NCBI GenBank assembly: GCA_026874595.1
Contig: CM049318.1
Location: 47,100,456 to 47,164,455, forward strand
Length of the DNA stretch: 64,000 nucleotides
Origin: Sipunculus nudus
Lineage: Eukaryota > Annelida > Sipuncula > Golfingiida > Sipunculidae
Direction of reading: 5' to 3'
Under the pieces are notes generated by a model. The model searched no databases and was not told the DNA's origin. It saw only the letters and a program-made list of their open reading frames with translations. Shown here one piece after another: positions 24,513 to 36,800 of the stretch. The translations under genes and the position numbers were made by a program. Positions within the stretch are counted from its first letter, which is position 1. The number at the start of each line of letters is the position of its first letter.

Positions 24513-24538
24513 CTGGCCACATCCATGACAGCCACCTA
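23770..24538. other. Non-coding intron stretch with (TA)n
   Basis: Contains a short inverted motif (TGTTCATGTTCATGAGC / GTTCATGATC.. near 23790-23840) and a (TA)n microsatellite at 24478-24509. No supported gene. Confidence 0.5.
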
Positions 24539-26353
24539 CCGTAAATTTCCGCATATACGTCGACCCCGCGTATAAGTCGAGGTAGGATTTTGAAGCGAGA
24601 AATCGGGAGAAAATTTTTTGGAGCCCACTGAGTCTGGATAGTCCCCAGCTCACAACAGATAAGTAAATGTTAACCAATAGAATGAGTCATTTAAAAGTCG
24701 CACCCAAAAATAAACTTACGTGCATAGTTGTCAGGCTACAAGTACCCACTACCACTGCTTGTAGTGTAGGTAACATTCCCTTTCAGTGAAAGTAAAACCC
24801 ACTGGACGCCGTGATTTATAGCTGAAAGTGAAACCCCCTGGAAGGCCCGCCGTGTGACGACGTAGGTGACAATATTAACATGGGTTCACGGTCACTTCTT
24901 TTCAAATGAACAAAGACGTTTCCCCGAGTGCTCTGAATAAATATCTACGTAAGTATGATATGAGTAAGTATATATACGTAAGTCTATATAGTTAGACATA
25001 ATTCCGTATTAGCTTTGAGAACCGACAATACTTTATACCAACGGAATAAAAGTAGTCATACATTTTCTCGGAAGATGTCGCCACTGTTGCGTGAAAATAA
25101 ATTGGAGAAATTGACAATCAAACGTCAAGGAGACTGTTTCTGCTTATTAGAAAGGGGAGAAACTGAATTCACATTATGTCGTGTTTGAAATTAATTTTCT
25201 ATACATAAAAATGAACAAGATTTGCTCTTCAAGTGTTATGAATAGGTATATAACGTAAGACTAAAAAGCTTTCATTTTACACCTTTCAGAACAAGCGTTA
25301 ATTTGTCACCGCTATAAAAAAATAGTCAATTATATTCCCGTCAGGTGACGCCAATGTTGCGTGAAGAAAAATGGAAAATAGAATCAACGATCAAGCTCAA
25401 GTTTGCCGTTTCTGCTTATCTGACAGTCGATCAAATAAAATAATCTTCGTCAATGTTCAAATTTGATTACCTGTGAATGAAAATTTGATATCCGTTCATA
25501 GTTTTGTATTTGAAATCCAAGTACTTAACAGACTGCGGATTTATCAGCTACCCGATACGATTGCTGGCTGAATGGAACACGTATCTCGTCTGACCTGTTT
25601 GGGCGACCACAGTTATATGCGGGTCATGGCGATCGTCATAGCACATAATTCCAAGCTATCTGTCAGCATTTAATGTCGGAAGAAACAGTTATGAAACCAT
25701 TGCGCTCTGAAGACCCATGACCTGTGTCAGTGGGAAAATGGTTTTGAAGTTCACCCGAGTTCGCCCGCCTTTTGTCACCTGTTCATATTCACAAACAGCG
25801 GCGTGCGGTCATTTGCGTGTGTGCTCGCTTGTGCAAGCATCAAATGTTGTTGCCGAGCAATTCTTAAACAGACTTTGATGTCAAATACACAGAGGTCGAT
25901 GCCATTGATAAAACCCCAATTTATTACGCAATACTCGTGCCTCTAGCACCCATGCTCAATCGCCCATGAATGAAGCTCGTTAATTATAACTAGGCGCGGG
26001 GTCACATGCTGGTTGTCAGCATCAAGGTTTATCGCATGAATTTTGATATACAGCATAACCCAATTAAAAGGACAGAGCAAATGGCCGAACTTGAAAAAAA
26101 AAATAGTATGGAAGTCTAATTCCACAGAATTTAGTGACTGAAAGGGCCACATATGTACCCGAAATCCCCGGAAACGAACATCTGATGAGCGGTTAGGCAA
26201 GTCATATCTTCGTCGGCCGGAGTTCAGGCCGGCAGTTTGACGAAGCCTGGGTAAAATTTCGACTGTCAGGCTTAGACTCGCACATAAGGCGACCCCCATT
26301 CCTGGATTATTTTTAAGGAGCAAATTTCTCGACGTATATGCGGAAATTTACGG
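24539..26353. mobile_element. TIR DNA transposon, 1.8 kb, TA target duplication, non-autonomous
   Basis: Perfect 25-bp terminal inverted repeats (24539-24563 and 26329-26353, starting CCGTAAATTTCCGC) are flanked by TA on both sides (24537-24538, 26354-26355). TA duplication points to the Tc1/mariner/pogo superfamily. The element is 1815 bp, its internal GC content is higher than its surroundings in the second half, and no transposase is readable; the 126-codon minus-strand ORF (25943-26323) runs into the right TIR and has no DDE features. It lies within the OVCA2 intron. Confidence 0.8.
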
Positions 26354-26951
26354 TATTTGGGATAAAAGCTGAAATGGTATTTTCATTTTCACTGTTTGTT
26401 TTTCAGCCCAGTATAAATAAATATAACCATGTAACACTTGCACATGAGAACAGTCAAAGAAGTTTCAGTTCTTTTTTTATACATTTATTACGTACATACA
26501 TTCATACCATTAAAGAAAAAAATACATGTATATATATTAACTATAAATTTGCATTGTCAGAAATGCAAGCCTTCACTGTGTGTGGGGTCGCTATTGTGGG
26601 ATGCTCCCAAAAAGGTGTTTGCCTTCACCTATTTAGCCCATATTTCCAGGTTCACTCATGCATAAATGACTGCACATATGAGAATATTCCATGATGACAT
26701 TCCTTATGTACAGATCATGTATCGGATCTGCATAAAAATCTATTTTTTTTTCTCTTTAATGGCCCGAGTAAGAAATGCCTTAAAATTTCATGAGATTGCT
26801 TTCCTGATTGTGTGAGTTATGTTGTGAACAAATACACTAACACAACCAAACTGGCAAAGCATACCCTCTTGATGGGTGGCAACAACAGTGCATGCATTTC
26901 CTTATTAGCATTGTGATATTTTCAAATTTTAATTTCAATTTTCTTTTTCAG
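26354..26951 (+). other. Intron end with splice acceptor of OVCA2 terminal exon
   Basis: Ends with a strong polypyrimidine tract (TTTTCAATTTTCTTTTTCAG) with AG at 26950-26951. The 118- and 75-codon overlapping ORFs at 26338-26694 begin in the transposon TIR and show no domain; I do not call them. Confidence 0.6.
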
Positions 26952-27100
26952 AGATGAGTGAGGAATTGTTGCAGTACTTCAAAGAACCAGAAACACTTAA
27001 TCACCCTGGAGGACACTTCATACCAGCTTCTGGACCTCAGAAAAAGATCTACCTAGATTTTCTTGACAGAATGATAGAGAAAAAGAAACTAGAGTTATAA
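26952..27100 (+). CDS. OVCA2: OVCA2-like serine hydrolase, terminal exon (catalytic His region)
   Basis: Acceptor CAG at 26949-26951. The exon completes the GAG codon begun by the last base of the exon at 6076-6216. The frame reads EMSEELLQYF, then LNHPGGHFIPASGPQKK, then IYLDFLDRMIE, and stops at TAA 27098-27100. The GGHFIPA segment carries the catalytic His of OVCA2/FSH-type hydrolases and the tail length fits vertebrate OVCA2. Exon phase, protein order and family motifs all agree, so the two exons belong to one gene. The upstream exon with the Ser nucleophile is outside the window. Confidence 0.88.
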
Positions 27101-28506
27101 AGGTCACTTAGTAGGATTAATAATTCAGTGTCAGTGAATTGTTTTAAATATGAAAATGAAAGGTCAAGGTTTTTACTGTTACTGACACTGCTGCCTCAAT
27201 TTGCTGTCAGTGCCACCTGGTGGTAAAACTGGAAACTACTGTATTTAATTGTCACATTACTCATTAAAGTATCAAATTCTCCCTTAATTTTCTCAAGAAT
27301 TATTTTGGAGACATTTAAATTGGATGAAATGGTCCCCATAAAAATGTTTTTTTTTTTTCATGCCAACATTTGTAAAGTCAAATGGCGTGAAATTGCACCT
27401 TTTTGGTTCAGTTATAACTCTTCAGACACATTTGAGAATGGCATGGTATCTTGGTGTCAGTTGTTGAATTTTGTCAAAGTGTAATGCAGTTAATTTGGGT
27501 TTTCCAGTGGGACTAATAGTTCAGTAGATACTACAAAAATCAAAGAATAATGTCATACCCTCTACCATTTTATGGATACTGATTGATATGCTGTGTGTGA
27601 GTATATTGACAGTGGGCAAACAGAGGGTGTCAACCCAGTGAGCTGCGCTGCCAAGTTTATCACAGAGACGTATCCCGGTGAGACGCAGCAGGATTGAGTG
27701 TGTACCTCATGTTCAGTAGGATGATAATGGAGGTTCAATTGCCTATTCAATTGAAACTTTTGTAAAAATGTAATTTATCCAATCTTTACAATGTGTAGAT
27801 GTATGAAATGATCATGGACAAAGGGAAAACTGAAAACTTGGCTACATCTCTGAGGGTACTGAAGACATAGGCAATGAACAGCATCTGATTCAACTACGTC
27901 TCTGTGAGTGTGCCTGAACAGCATGCTTTGTCACAAGATGCATCTCAGAAGAACGGAATTCAACAGAGCATCAAGTGTATTTTATTTAAAATAGTTTTGT
28001 GGTAGTGAAACTGTACTGGTCAGTGGAGATTGAATAATGGTCTCTAAAAAGACTTTTAAAGGAGAGAGTCTGCCTTCTTGTGTCAGGACTTAATGATTTA
28101 AAGGTGGAGATGTCAGATGAAAGTGTTGTAATTTTCTATTTTAAATCTGATTGTATTGAGAATGCCTGCAATATTTGGTATTAGCCCTGTCTATGAAAGT
28201 AATTCATCTTTATATACATGTATGTATATTTCATACTTAAAGATAAAAGTTTCTTTTATAAACATTTTATGAGTTATTTTGCTTCAAAGAATGGATGTTT
28301 AAGGTGTTTATAATCACTTGAGGCATAAACGTAAATGACAATCACAACTACTTAAATAACATTGACTAGAGATGTGGATGTAACTGTCACTTTCACTGTG
28401 TGAGAAATGTCTGTCATTCAGAACATACCATTATATACATGGCAGTGGTTAAAATATCATATTCTTGATATGAAGCAAACTATTAGAATGAAATATTAAG
28501 AATAAA
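27101..28506 (+). other. Probable OVCA2 3' UTR
   Basis: Unique AT-rich sequence after the OVCA2 stop, with a candidate polyadenylation signal AATAAA at 28501-28506. Transcript end not determinable from sequence. The small minus-strand ORF at 27562-27750 has no support. Confidence 0.45.
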
Positions 28507-30127
28507 TGTTATATTGCCAAAATGGTTGACATGTTAGTGTAACTGTATATGGACCTCTGATCCACATGTATAATAATATATACCCGTATGTAATTTCACT
28601 GAATATTATCATATATGCAGTTAGTCCAGTCGCAACTGGACTCAACCTTGTTTTATGGTCTTAAGTTTTTTTCTTTGTGGATTTTGTTTGTCCACATATC
28701 AGGTGTGAAAAATATGTTGGTTGGCCTGCTGTCAGCCTTGGGCAATTTTTGCTAATAAGCATAAAATTAGAATAATTAGATAAAATTAGATTAATGCAAA
28801 AATAGCAAAAATGCCATAATTACCTTTACATTGGACATAGAGGGTCTACCAATCTACCAATACATGAGTTCTGGGGTATAATGACCCAGAGAATTCATTT
28901 TTGGAATTGTTTTAGTCATAATGACCACCACTTTCACTGTAGCTGTTCTCCCATTTGAAAAAAAACTAAATATACTGAACACATGATTTGGTTAGTACGT
29001 ATGTTCCAGTCCATTCTGCAGATCGAGGGTAATAATGGTCATAGGGGAAGGGGGCTCTAATTACAAGGAAGTTGGCTATCGGTTGGTAGACGAATATCGA
29101 GAATATCTCAGTTAAGCTCTGTTTCGTTAAAATCTACTATAAAGATTAACGTAAAGCCAAGACTGTAGGTGGCATGAACAAGGAAAGAAAAAATTACCAT
29201 GGAATTTCACCATACATACCTTTTTCTTATTGCTATAAGACAATTTATGAGAATTAAAATGTATTGTCTACCTTATTGAATAATGTCGCCAAACTCATTT
29301 GTCAGCTATACAATCTTATTTCAATATAAAAGGTCTGGTTTGTAATTATATTTGTTTCAGCATTCCTCTTTGTTTGCACTTTCTAAATCTGAATAGGGAG
29401 TCTGCATATAAGGATGCAAGTTAAAGCTTTCCTTACTAATATGTTTTATAAAATTTACACTTAAACTTATCGCGAGAAACATTACTGGCCTTGGACTTGA
29501 AACCTTTAGTCTACCCTGCTGTAGATTCTGGAATTGGTCAAGAAATAATTTCCCTTGAAAATTTTGTCAGGAAGCCCACAGAAGATCAAACATGCTTCAG
29601 CTAAATCATGGAGGGCCGAGTGCATTTCAATCTGGTTGAAACTAAACTAGCTGATTCCTAGATCCACCTGTCTGAGGTGTGTAGCCTGTTGCTACCTTAC
29701 CCAGAGGCATTTTCCCCATTTACTGAGTTTCAGTGTCTCAAAAGATATTTATGTATGTAGTGGTGGCACAGTGCCACTTTACTTTTACAAAAGCTTTTGA
29801 AGAGGTTGGAGCATATTTGTGATCTGAGCCGGACAGATACATTACCCGGATATCATAAGAAAATAGAAAGTAGCCAAATACCACCGATTCCCCCAGGATT
29901 TTCATCAAACTGTGCATTTTTCCATAGACAATGTGTTTCACGGTATACGAAATCCATGGTTGTCGCCGAAAAAAATACCATGGGCCTCATTTGGGATAAA
30001 GAAATCTAATCTCTCAAATAACCTTTTACAAAATATGTAAAGACTGCATGAAAATTATGGAGGGGGGGGGGGGGGCTTCAAGTATGACTCAGCTGTCTGT
30101 AATGTTTTTCGACCACGCTATAATCAT
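28507..30127. other. Intergenic stretch with half of an inverted repeat
   Basis: 28640-29030 (ACCTTGTTTTATGGTC ... CTGCAGATCGAGGGTAATA) has a diverged inverted partner at 39835-40205. A G run lies at 30062-30075. The plus ORF 29797-30009 and minus ORF 29738-29941 overlap each other and have no recognisable domain. Confidence 0.5.
28640..29030 (+). repeat. Inverted-repeat copy 1 (partner 39835-40205)
   Basis: About 390 bp, clearly homologous in opposite orientation to 39835-40205: shared blocks include GGCCTGCTGTCAGCCTTGGGCAA, GCCATAATTACCTTTACAT, TCTGGGGTATAATGACCC and CATGATTTGGTTAGTAC (read here on +, the inverse there). Both copies end at the same bases, so this is a dispersed element or duplicated block rather than chance. 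Confidence 0.75.
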
Positions 30128-30704
30128 TAGTGGTGGGAGTCGGTTCCTTTTTCATAATCGGTCATCGGTTTGAGCAAACCGACTGATGATCGATTATTAA
30201 TCGGTTCAGACAAATATATGCAATTATCAAAGAAATATGCAATTATCTGTGAAACTGTACCTGCGTTTCCCCGGCAGGTATTCTCCTCTCGCGCACAAGT
30301 GTAACGATCCTTTCACGTATAAAGACACAATCAGACTAATTTAAAGGATTAAATTTTTCAGATTTTTCGGGCCGAGGTGCGCTTGGGGCAGATCATTAAA
30401 AAAAAAAATGCAGGCTAGTCCAAAAAAATTCCAGCTGAAATCCAAATATTCGCCCGGCCGGGTTAGCCCAAACAAAGAATTTTAAGGACGACCACGACCG
30501 AAACATCGGTTGAATAGATTATTTCTAAGAGAATCTCGCAAAATAGTCATAGACCTGGAGAATTTATGGAGTATTAAAACGCCTTCCCGCTCATATTTTG
30601 CAATGAAAATCTCGTTAGAAAACTCTCCGCTAATTCTGCAGCTCCCTGCGAGTTCACGGATAATAAGTTTAACAAGTCATCCGTTCTCGCATCTTTAGAT
30701 ATAG

Positions 30705-31359
30705 CACAGGCGCTTGAATCGCTATTTGTGTTGATATTGGCTTAAATCGTGTTCAATTTACCTTAACAACAATCCCCTACCGTTCAATGAGCTGTAAACC
30801 ATGTTATATCGCTTGCCGGTACTTGTTTATATAAAAGATTCACAAGGCCGGCATCCAAGTCTGCGGACGAGTCTGTATCCATTAAGCGACGAGCAGACAG
30901 ATTTAACCCAGATTACTATTTCCATCGTTATCAACCAATCAGGTGTTAGGTTCCAGGGGGGAATCCTTACTGCTGACCAAGATAAAAGGGGATTTCCTCG
31001 TTTGGGGTAACATCTGCTTAATGGATGCAGACTAGTTACAAATAAGAGCTCATTACAAGTGGTACACTGTGTGTATTGGAATTGTTAATGCTTTTATAGA
31101 AAGAAGAACTGGCCATTTAACGACTGTAATTTCTTCCCTCGAAAATCTTTGAAATATTCGGGAATTTGAATTGATTTCTTGTATTATCGCCAACCCACCG
31201 CAGACTTGGATGCCGGCCTTGTGTATCTATTATATAAACAAGTACCGGCAAGCGATATAACATGGTTTACAGCTCATTAAACGGTAGGGGACTGTTGTTA
31301 AGGTAAATTGAACACGATTTAAGCCAATATCAACACAAATAGCGATTCAAGCGCCTGTG
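30705..31359. mobile_element. Foldback element B with 162-bp TIRs and 7-bp TSD
   Basis: Inverted arms 30705-30866 and 31198-31359 (starting CACAGGCGCTTGAATCG) enclose about 330 bp. TSD GATATAG at 30698-30704 and, beyond the LTR element, at 39116-39122. The empty target is visible in the 53.3-kb hAT-like paralogue (TATAGATATAGATAGG on the inverse strand). The small ORFs are incidental. Superfamily unresolved; 7-8-bp TSDs fit hAT- or P-like groups. Confidence 0.8.
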
Positions 31360-31448
31360 TGTAAGATTTGAGATGAATTGTATATACTTGCATTTATTGT
31401 CTTCATTGTATGTACGTGTTGTGTATGTATGTGTATATATATATATAA

Positions 31449-31483
<35 letters not shown>

Positions 31484-31905
31484 AAAGGGAACAAACCTTA
31501 CATAGCTACGCTCTCTCCCATTTCTGTATGCATTTATTTCGCTTATGTATTTAGGTATATTTTCATAATTCCTTGATCATAACTATTATTAGGATCCTTG
31601 AATATAATTTACTACATTGTTATACCAGACCAATCGGTGTGAGAGTTGACAGGCTTTTGTTATTACTTACACTTAAGTTTTACTCGGGAGAATATACTCC
31701 GCATTGCTTGTGTGCATTAAATCCCTATCCAACTGTCGGTACAGCTATTATAGGAATCAATGTGTGTGTTTCCACTATTCATATGTCATAATTAGAATAA
31801 ATACAAGTAAATATTCAAGTTATTGATAAAGGGAAGACCTCTGCTTCTATCTTTACTGTTCTTTAATGGGAGGGGGATTATTATTATTATTATTTTCATT
31901 ATTAA

Positions 31906-31938
<33 letters not shown>

Positions 31939-32631
31939 TCTTTGGTCTATCAGCTCTTTATGTCCCGTTAAAACAGGTAGCCACAAAAGCTAATATCGAA
32001 TGACTCATTGTGGGGCATATTATTTCAAACTTGTAAAACATCAGCTTTGTTCAAAATTGTATATTTGATCAAACGGGCAACTCCTGCAGTACCGCTTAAC
32101 ATTTCACACATTACAAGACTTGTTTACACGATGGCCGGTACTAATTGCATAATCTGCCAGCTGTGGTCAATCGGGCCCTTATTTGTTAGACCCGAGATCC
32201 GACCGTTAACCTCGTAACTGCTAGCGCTAATTAGTTGCACGTGATTCTCGATCGGTCGCAACCGGGGGCCTGGCGATAATTAAGTAGAATCCCACCTGTG
32301 TTGTTATCAACAAGCGCCCTGGTCACGCACATATCACACAGGAGTATGTCCCCAGACTATAGCGTGGTCGCAACATTCTGGCCTTCTTTCTATTGGTCGA
32401 TGACCTCACGGGACCCTCCCCAATAGTGGGTCCCGGGGGGTCGTCGGCCAATGGAGAGAGGGGATCTGGGGGGGCGACGAGGCCGAATGGGGGAGAGCAC
32501 GGAGACGGGGGTCAGTTAGGACTTAGGAGCTCGTACAGCGACACTGTGTATGTTGATACCTAATGGATACGGAATAAAATTCATATAAAGAAATACAGAC
32601 TTTTTCTTCTGTGGACTACACTAAGTTTACA
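31360..32631 (+). repeat. 5' LTR
   Basis: 1272 bp, TGTAAGATTTG...GTTTACA. Contains (TA)n and (ATT)n microsatellites whose lengths differ from the 3' copy. Outside them I counted by eye three substitutions (near 31867, 31947 and 32321) and two single-base indels. A candidate poly(A) signal AATAAA is at 32573-32578. A clear tRNA primer site is not recognised; the sequence after the LTR starts GTGACGAGCG. Confidence 0.93.
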
Positions 32632-32678
32632 GTGACGAGCGTGCCAGTTACTTCTGTGAAGTCAGATAATACACAAAC

Positions 32679-33851
32679 ATGGACCCACAACAATTCGCCC
32701 ACATTACTGAGGGCCTCATACAATTTGAGCAAGCCCGAGAAGAAAGGGAAATTGCACGAGTCCGCCGTGAAGAACACCGCCTGCTGTTAGACAGGTTAGT
32801 TGAGCGTACCGCTTTATGCTCCGGCGCCACGCCCACAGCGTTCAGAACTTGGACTAAAGAGGTCGAGCGCGCATACCACTATACGAACGTTAACTCCGAC
32901 ATATTATCAGTAGCATTGCGCACATGCACCGGAAGTTTAGCAGACGAGCTAGAACGATTCCTATCTGTACGAGCAGAGGCTCCAGACCCACCCGCAGATA
33001 GATTAGGAGTACCCTGGCGTGATGTGAAACGACACTTGCAGGAAGCATTCCTACCAGCAGACGAGGCTAATTACCTCCGGGACCGAGTAGAAAAACTCAG
33101 ACAGAATTCAAATGAGACACTCGCAGGGTTCAACCGCCGTTTCCGTGAAGCCGCTCTGGCGGCATACCCTAACCATGCTGAAAACGAAGATCAGACGCGC
33201 CTGCTACTCAAGGTATACGCGAAGGGCCTCAGATCAAACTTACTTGCAAAGAGACTGGTTGCGGAGGGCCGGCCGGATACACTGGAGATGGCATTTAGCC
33301 TGGTGACATCGTATGACGCGGGGGAGGTGGCGTACGCCCGGCTAGGCAGGGATGAGGAACCTATGGACGTTTCGGTGGTCAACACACCGGCAGCGGTGGT
33401 GAGTAACCAACCTTTGCTTGATCGCCTGACGGCACTAGAGCACTCGTTAGCCAAATTACATGTCAGCACCCCCCAACACCCCACAAACCTCCCTCAAGTA
33501 GTCGCGCCGATCTCTCATTCACGTGATGTATCACATTCCCGTTTCTCCCGACGCCCTAATCAGTCCCCTGCCTGGACCCCGGATGGGCAACCTATTTGTT
33601 TTGAATGCCACAAGCCTGGCCACTTAGCACGCGACTGTCGTATCCGTCTGGCTCGTACTAGGTCCGGTACACAACCCAGGAACCCTCCGCCTCGTGCTCG
33701 TAACCATTGGCAACCCCCCTCGCCCCGTGCTAGTCAAAGAAACATTACTACACCGGCAGAGGCCGCTCCACCTGCTGCTACTTACCCATCTGATCAATTT
33801 ATCCAGTCTAATCTATCCCCAACCAACCCCTTCTCTGATTTAAACGAATAA
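32679..33851 (+). CDS. gag: Gypsy Gag polyprotein
   Basis: 390 codons starting ATG at 32679 (MDPQQFAHITEG). The N-terminal region is charged and helical (EQAREEREIARVRREEHR), followed by a retrotransposon-gag capsid-like region (LADELERFL..., then ETLAGFNRRFREAALAAYP). A CCHC zinc knuckle CFECHKPGHLARDC sits at residues 307-320 (nucleocapsid; binds element RNA), then a basic Pro-rich tail. Role: particle assembly and RNA packaging. The stop at 33849-33851 is overlapped by the pol frame, which opens at 33839, so pol is expected to be made as a Gag-Pol fusion by -1 frameshifting at TTTAAAC. No inactivating change seen. Confidence 0.93.
   Translation: MDPQQFAHITEGLIQFEQAREEREIARVRREEHRLLLDRLVERTALCSGATPTAFRTWTKEVERAYHYTNVNSDILSVALRTCTGSLADELERFLSVRAEAPDPPADRLGVPWRDVKRHLQEAFLPADEANYLRDRVEKLRQNSNETLAGFNRRFREAALAAYPNHAENEDQTRLLLKVYAKGLRSNLLAKRLVAEGRPDTLEMAFSLVTSYDAGEVAYARLGRDEEPMDVSVVNTPAAVVSNQPLLDRLTALEHSLAKLHVSTPQHPTNLPQVVAPISHSRDVSHSRFSRRPNQSPAWTPDGQPICFECHKPGHLARDCRIRLARTRSGTQPRNPPPRARNHWQPPSPRASQRNITTPAEAAPPAATYPSDQFIQSNLSPTNPFSDLNE
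33839..33845 (+). promoter_or_regulatory. -1 programmed ribosomal frameshift slippery site TTTAAAC
   Basis: In the gag frame the bases read GAT TTA AAC GAA TAA, so the heptamer T-TTA-AAC has the exact X XXY YYZ phasing. Slipping by -1 gives TTT AAA CGA and enters the pol frame, whose upstream in-frame stop (TGA 33836-33838) lies immediately before the heptamer. That placement, 3 bases before the gag stop codon, supports function. Confidence 0.8.
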
Positions 33852-36800
33852 CTGCCGCAAACGCGTTTCCGGCGCGCCCCCATATTAATCTCACATTTGA
33901 TAACATCCAGGTACTAACCCTCGTGGATACGGGTGCGTCTCGGACGCTTTTGCGGCACGATCGATTTCAGGATATCGTTAATAGCACCCACCGGCCGCCC
34001 ATCCTAGAAAAAACATGTACTCAACTACAGTCTGTCACCGGGAATAGGTTACACGTACTCGGCGTCACACAATTGCGGGTAGAAAATACAGGCGTTATTC
34101 AGGTATACGTGGTTAAAGATATGAGCCATGAATGCGTCCTCGGGATCGACTCTCTCCAGCGTGGAGATGCATTAATAGCAATGGCATCAGGGCTCATGCA
34201 ATGGTTCGGCAGGTCATGGCCCTTACTAAACCCACAACTATTTGGCGTTTCCAGCCTAGCCGATACTATTATACCATCTCAACTCCCATCTATAAATGAG
34301 GTTCTTGTAGAATTTCATGACGTTTTCGCGGACCCAAACGGCCCCTTAGGCTTATGTAACCTAGAGCCCATTCGAATAAAAACGATTGACGGCCCTTTAG
34401 CTCAGCGCCCATACCGAACACCGCTCACAAAACGACATGCCATCTCCCGCGAAATAGACTCGATGCTTAGGCAGGGTATCATCCGTCCATCTCAGTCGCC
34501 ATGGGCCTCGCCTGTCACGCTTGTTCCAAAATCAGATGGCACTACGCGATTTTGTGTCGACTATCGTCGCCTTAATGCCGTCACAAAGAAGGACAAATAT
34601 CCTTTACCAAACATTCAGGATATATTCGACCAGATCGGTTACAGTAAGGTCTTTTCCACCCTAGACTTAAAAAGTGGTTATCACCAGGTTCCTGTCCATC
34701 CGTCTGATATAGAAAAGACCGCATTTGTATGTCATAGAGGCCTCTTCGAATTTGTCAGATGCCCGTTCGGTTTGGCTACAGCCCCGAGCCATTTTCAGAG
34801 GGCAATGGAATTCCTATTCCAAGGCCTATTAGGAGAGTGTGTCCTCGTTTACATAGACGACATCGTTATTTTCAGTGAAAATGAAGCGGATCACGCGAAA
34901 CACCTAAAGCTTGTATTCGAACGCCTCAGACATGCAAAATTGACTCTCAAGTCCTCGAAATGCCACTTTGGTCTCCCTGAAATAAAATTGCTCGGCTACT
35001 GCGTCAGTAAGGACGGAATCTCAGCTGATCCTGAAAAGACAGCCGCCATTCGCGATATGCCTGTCCCAAAAACGGTTAAACAGGTCCGATCCTTCCTAGG
35101 AATGACAGGGTACTACCGGCAATGTATGCCCCGATATGCAGAAATAGCCGAACCTTTAGTAGCCCTTACGCGAAAACATGTTCGGTTCCGCTGGACACAA
35201 GCGTGCGAACTAGCATTTGACGAGTTAAAATCTCTCTTGACGTCAAACCACGTAATGAGCCACCCTCGCCCCGAGCTGCCCTACCGTCTGTATACCGACA
35301 GTAGCGCTTTTGCTGTAGGCGGAATCCTGTGCCAGACCCATGAGGATGGTACAGAGCGGGTAGTCCAATACGTTTCTCATCAGTTATCGGCAACGCAACG
35401 CAGGTGGCCTACCATCGAAAGGGAGGCGTATAGCGTCATCTATTGCATCACCAAACTGCGGCCATATCTGTATGGGGCACAGTTCACTGTATTCACTGAC
35501 CATAAACCGCTGGCATGCCTGTTTACAAAGCAAATGGCTAATACTAAAATTCAGCGTTGGGCCATTATTTTGGCAGAATACGGGGCCAGAATCGAGTATA
35601 GACGTGGGCGGAATAATATTCGCGCTGATATGTTGTCAAGAATTCCTCCAACAGAACCAGTGGACGTGATTGACTCTGATACGGAGTGGGTGGCCCCCCA
35701 AGCTTACCCAGATGACCTTTGTCAACAGCAATTGCCATTGCTCATGGATAATTTGAATCTAGATCAAATCAAATTAGCACAGCAGGAACAATTTTCTGAC
35801 CTTTTTGAAAAGGCAAATGATGACGACTCGGATTATATTACTATCCAGGGCATATTATATAGTACAATCACGCCTCGTTTACATTCGCCTGAATATCCCC
35901 GACTAGTGTTACCGTCGGAATATCAAGAAAGCGTAACCCTTAGGGCCCACAGGGAAGTCGGCCATATGTCTACACAAAAAACACTCGATCGTGTTACAGC
36001 GGCCTACGTCTGGCCAGCCATGAGGCGTTCTATCCGCTCGATCTTACAAAAATGTGCCATTTGCCAAGCCCAAAGTCGCCAGCGAGACCACGCCCCTATG
36101 GGGGACATGCCACTGCCGGCCTCGCCTATGCAGGTCGTGGGATTAGACCTCATCGGCCCATTTCCTACCTCCACACGGGGTAATGCCTATATGCTAACTG
36201 CTATATGTCATTGTACGGGATGGGCGGAGGCGTACCCAATTCCCAACAAAACAAATGCGGTTGTATGGGACACATTTGCTAACCAATTTATCCCCCGACA
36301 CTCTGTCCCCGAGGTGGTGAGAACTGATAACGGTTGTGAGTTTACTGCACTTGACTGGGAACAGTATTTACAAAATTTAGGGATAGAACACCGCCGTACA
36401 ACACCGGCCAGACCCCAGAGTAATGGCAAAGTTGAACGCTTTCACCGTACATTTAAGGAAACGCTCGCAAAGGCCGTGAACAACCAGCCAGACACCTGGG
36501 AGGATCACGTTGGAGACGTCCTATTAGCGCATCGTATAAGCGTGAGTTCGGTCACTGGCTATTCCCCTTTCTTTTTACTCTATGGAAGACAGCCTAGAGC
36601 CCCATTGACGCGGTTACTGCAAAGCAATATAACAGGTCACGTGTTTGGCAACAGGTTAGATGACCTGTCAAATGCGCTCACGGAAGCACGCTTACGCACC
36701 TCCGATTCGCGTAAATTCAACCGTACCCGCCTCGAAAAACGGGCCCAGGCGGCGAACCTAAAAGTAGGGGACCACGTAGTTATAAAGGTCGCTGAACCCC

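Noticed and set aside
25943-26323. 126-codon minus-strand ORF as transposase of the TA element
   Set aside because: No DDE/DDD motif or helix-turn-helix; far too short; overlaps the right end of the element.
26338-26694. Overlapping plus ORFs just before the OVCA2 terminal exon
   Set aside because: Begin inside the TIR of the TA element and end in AT-rich intron; no relation to the OVCA2 frame.
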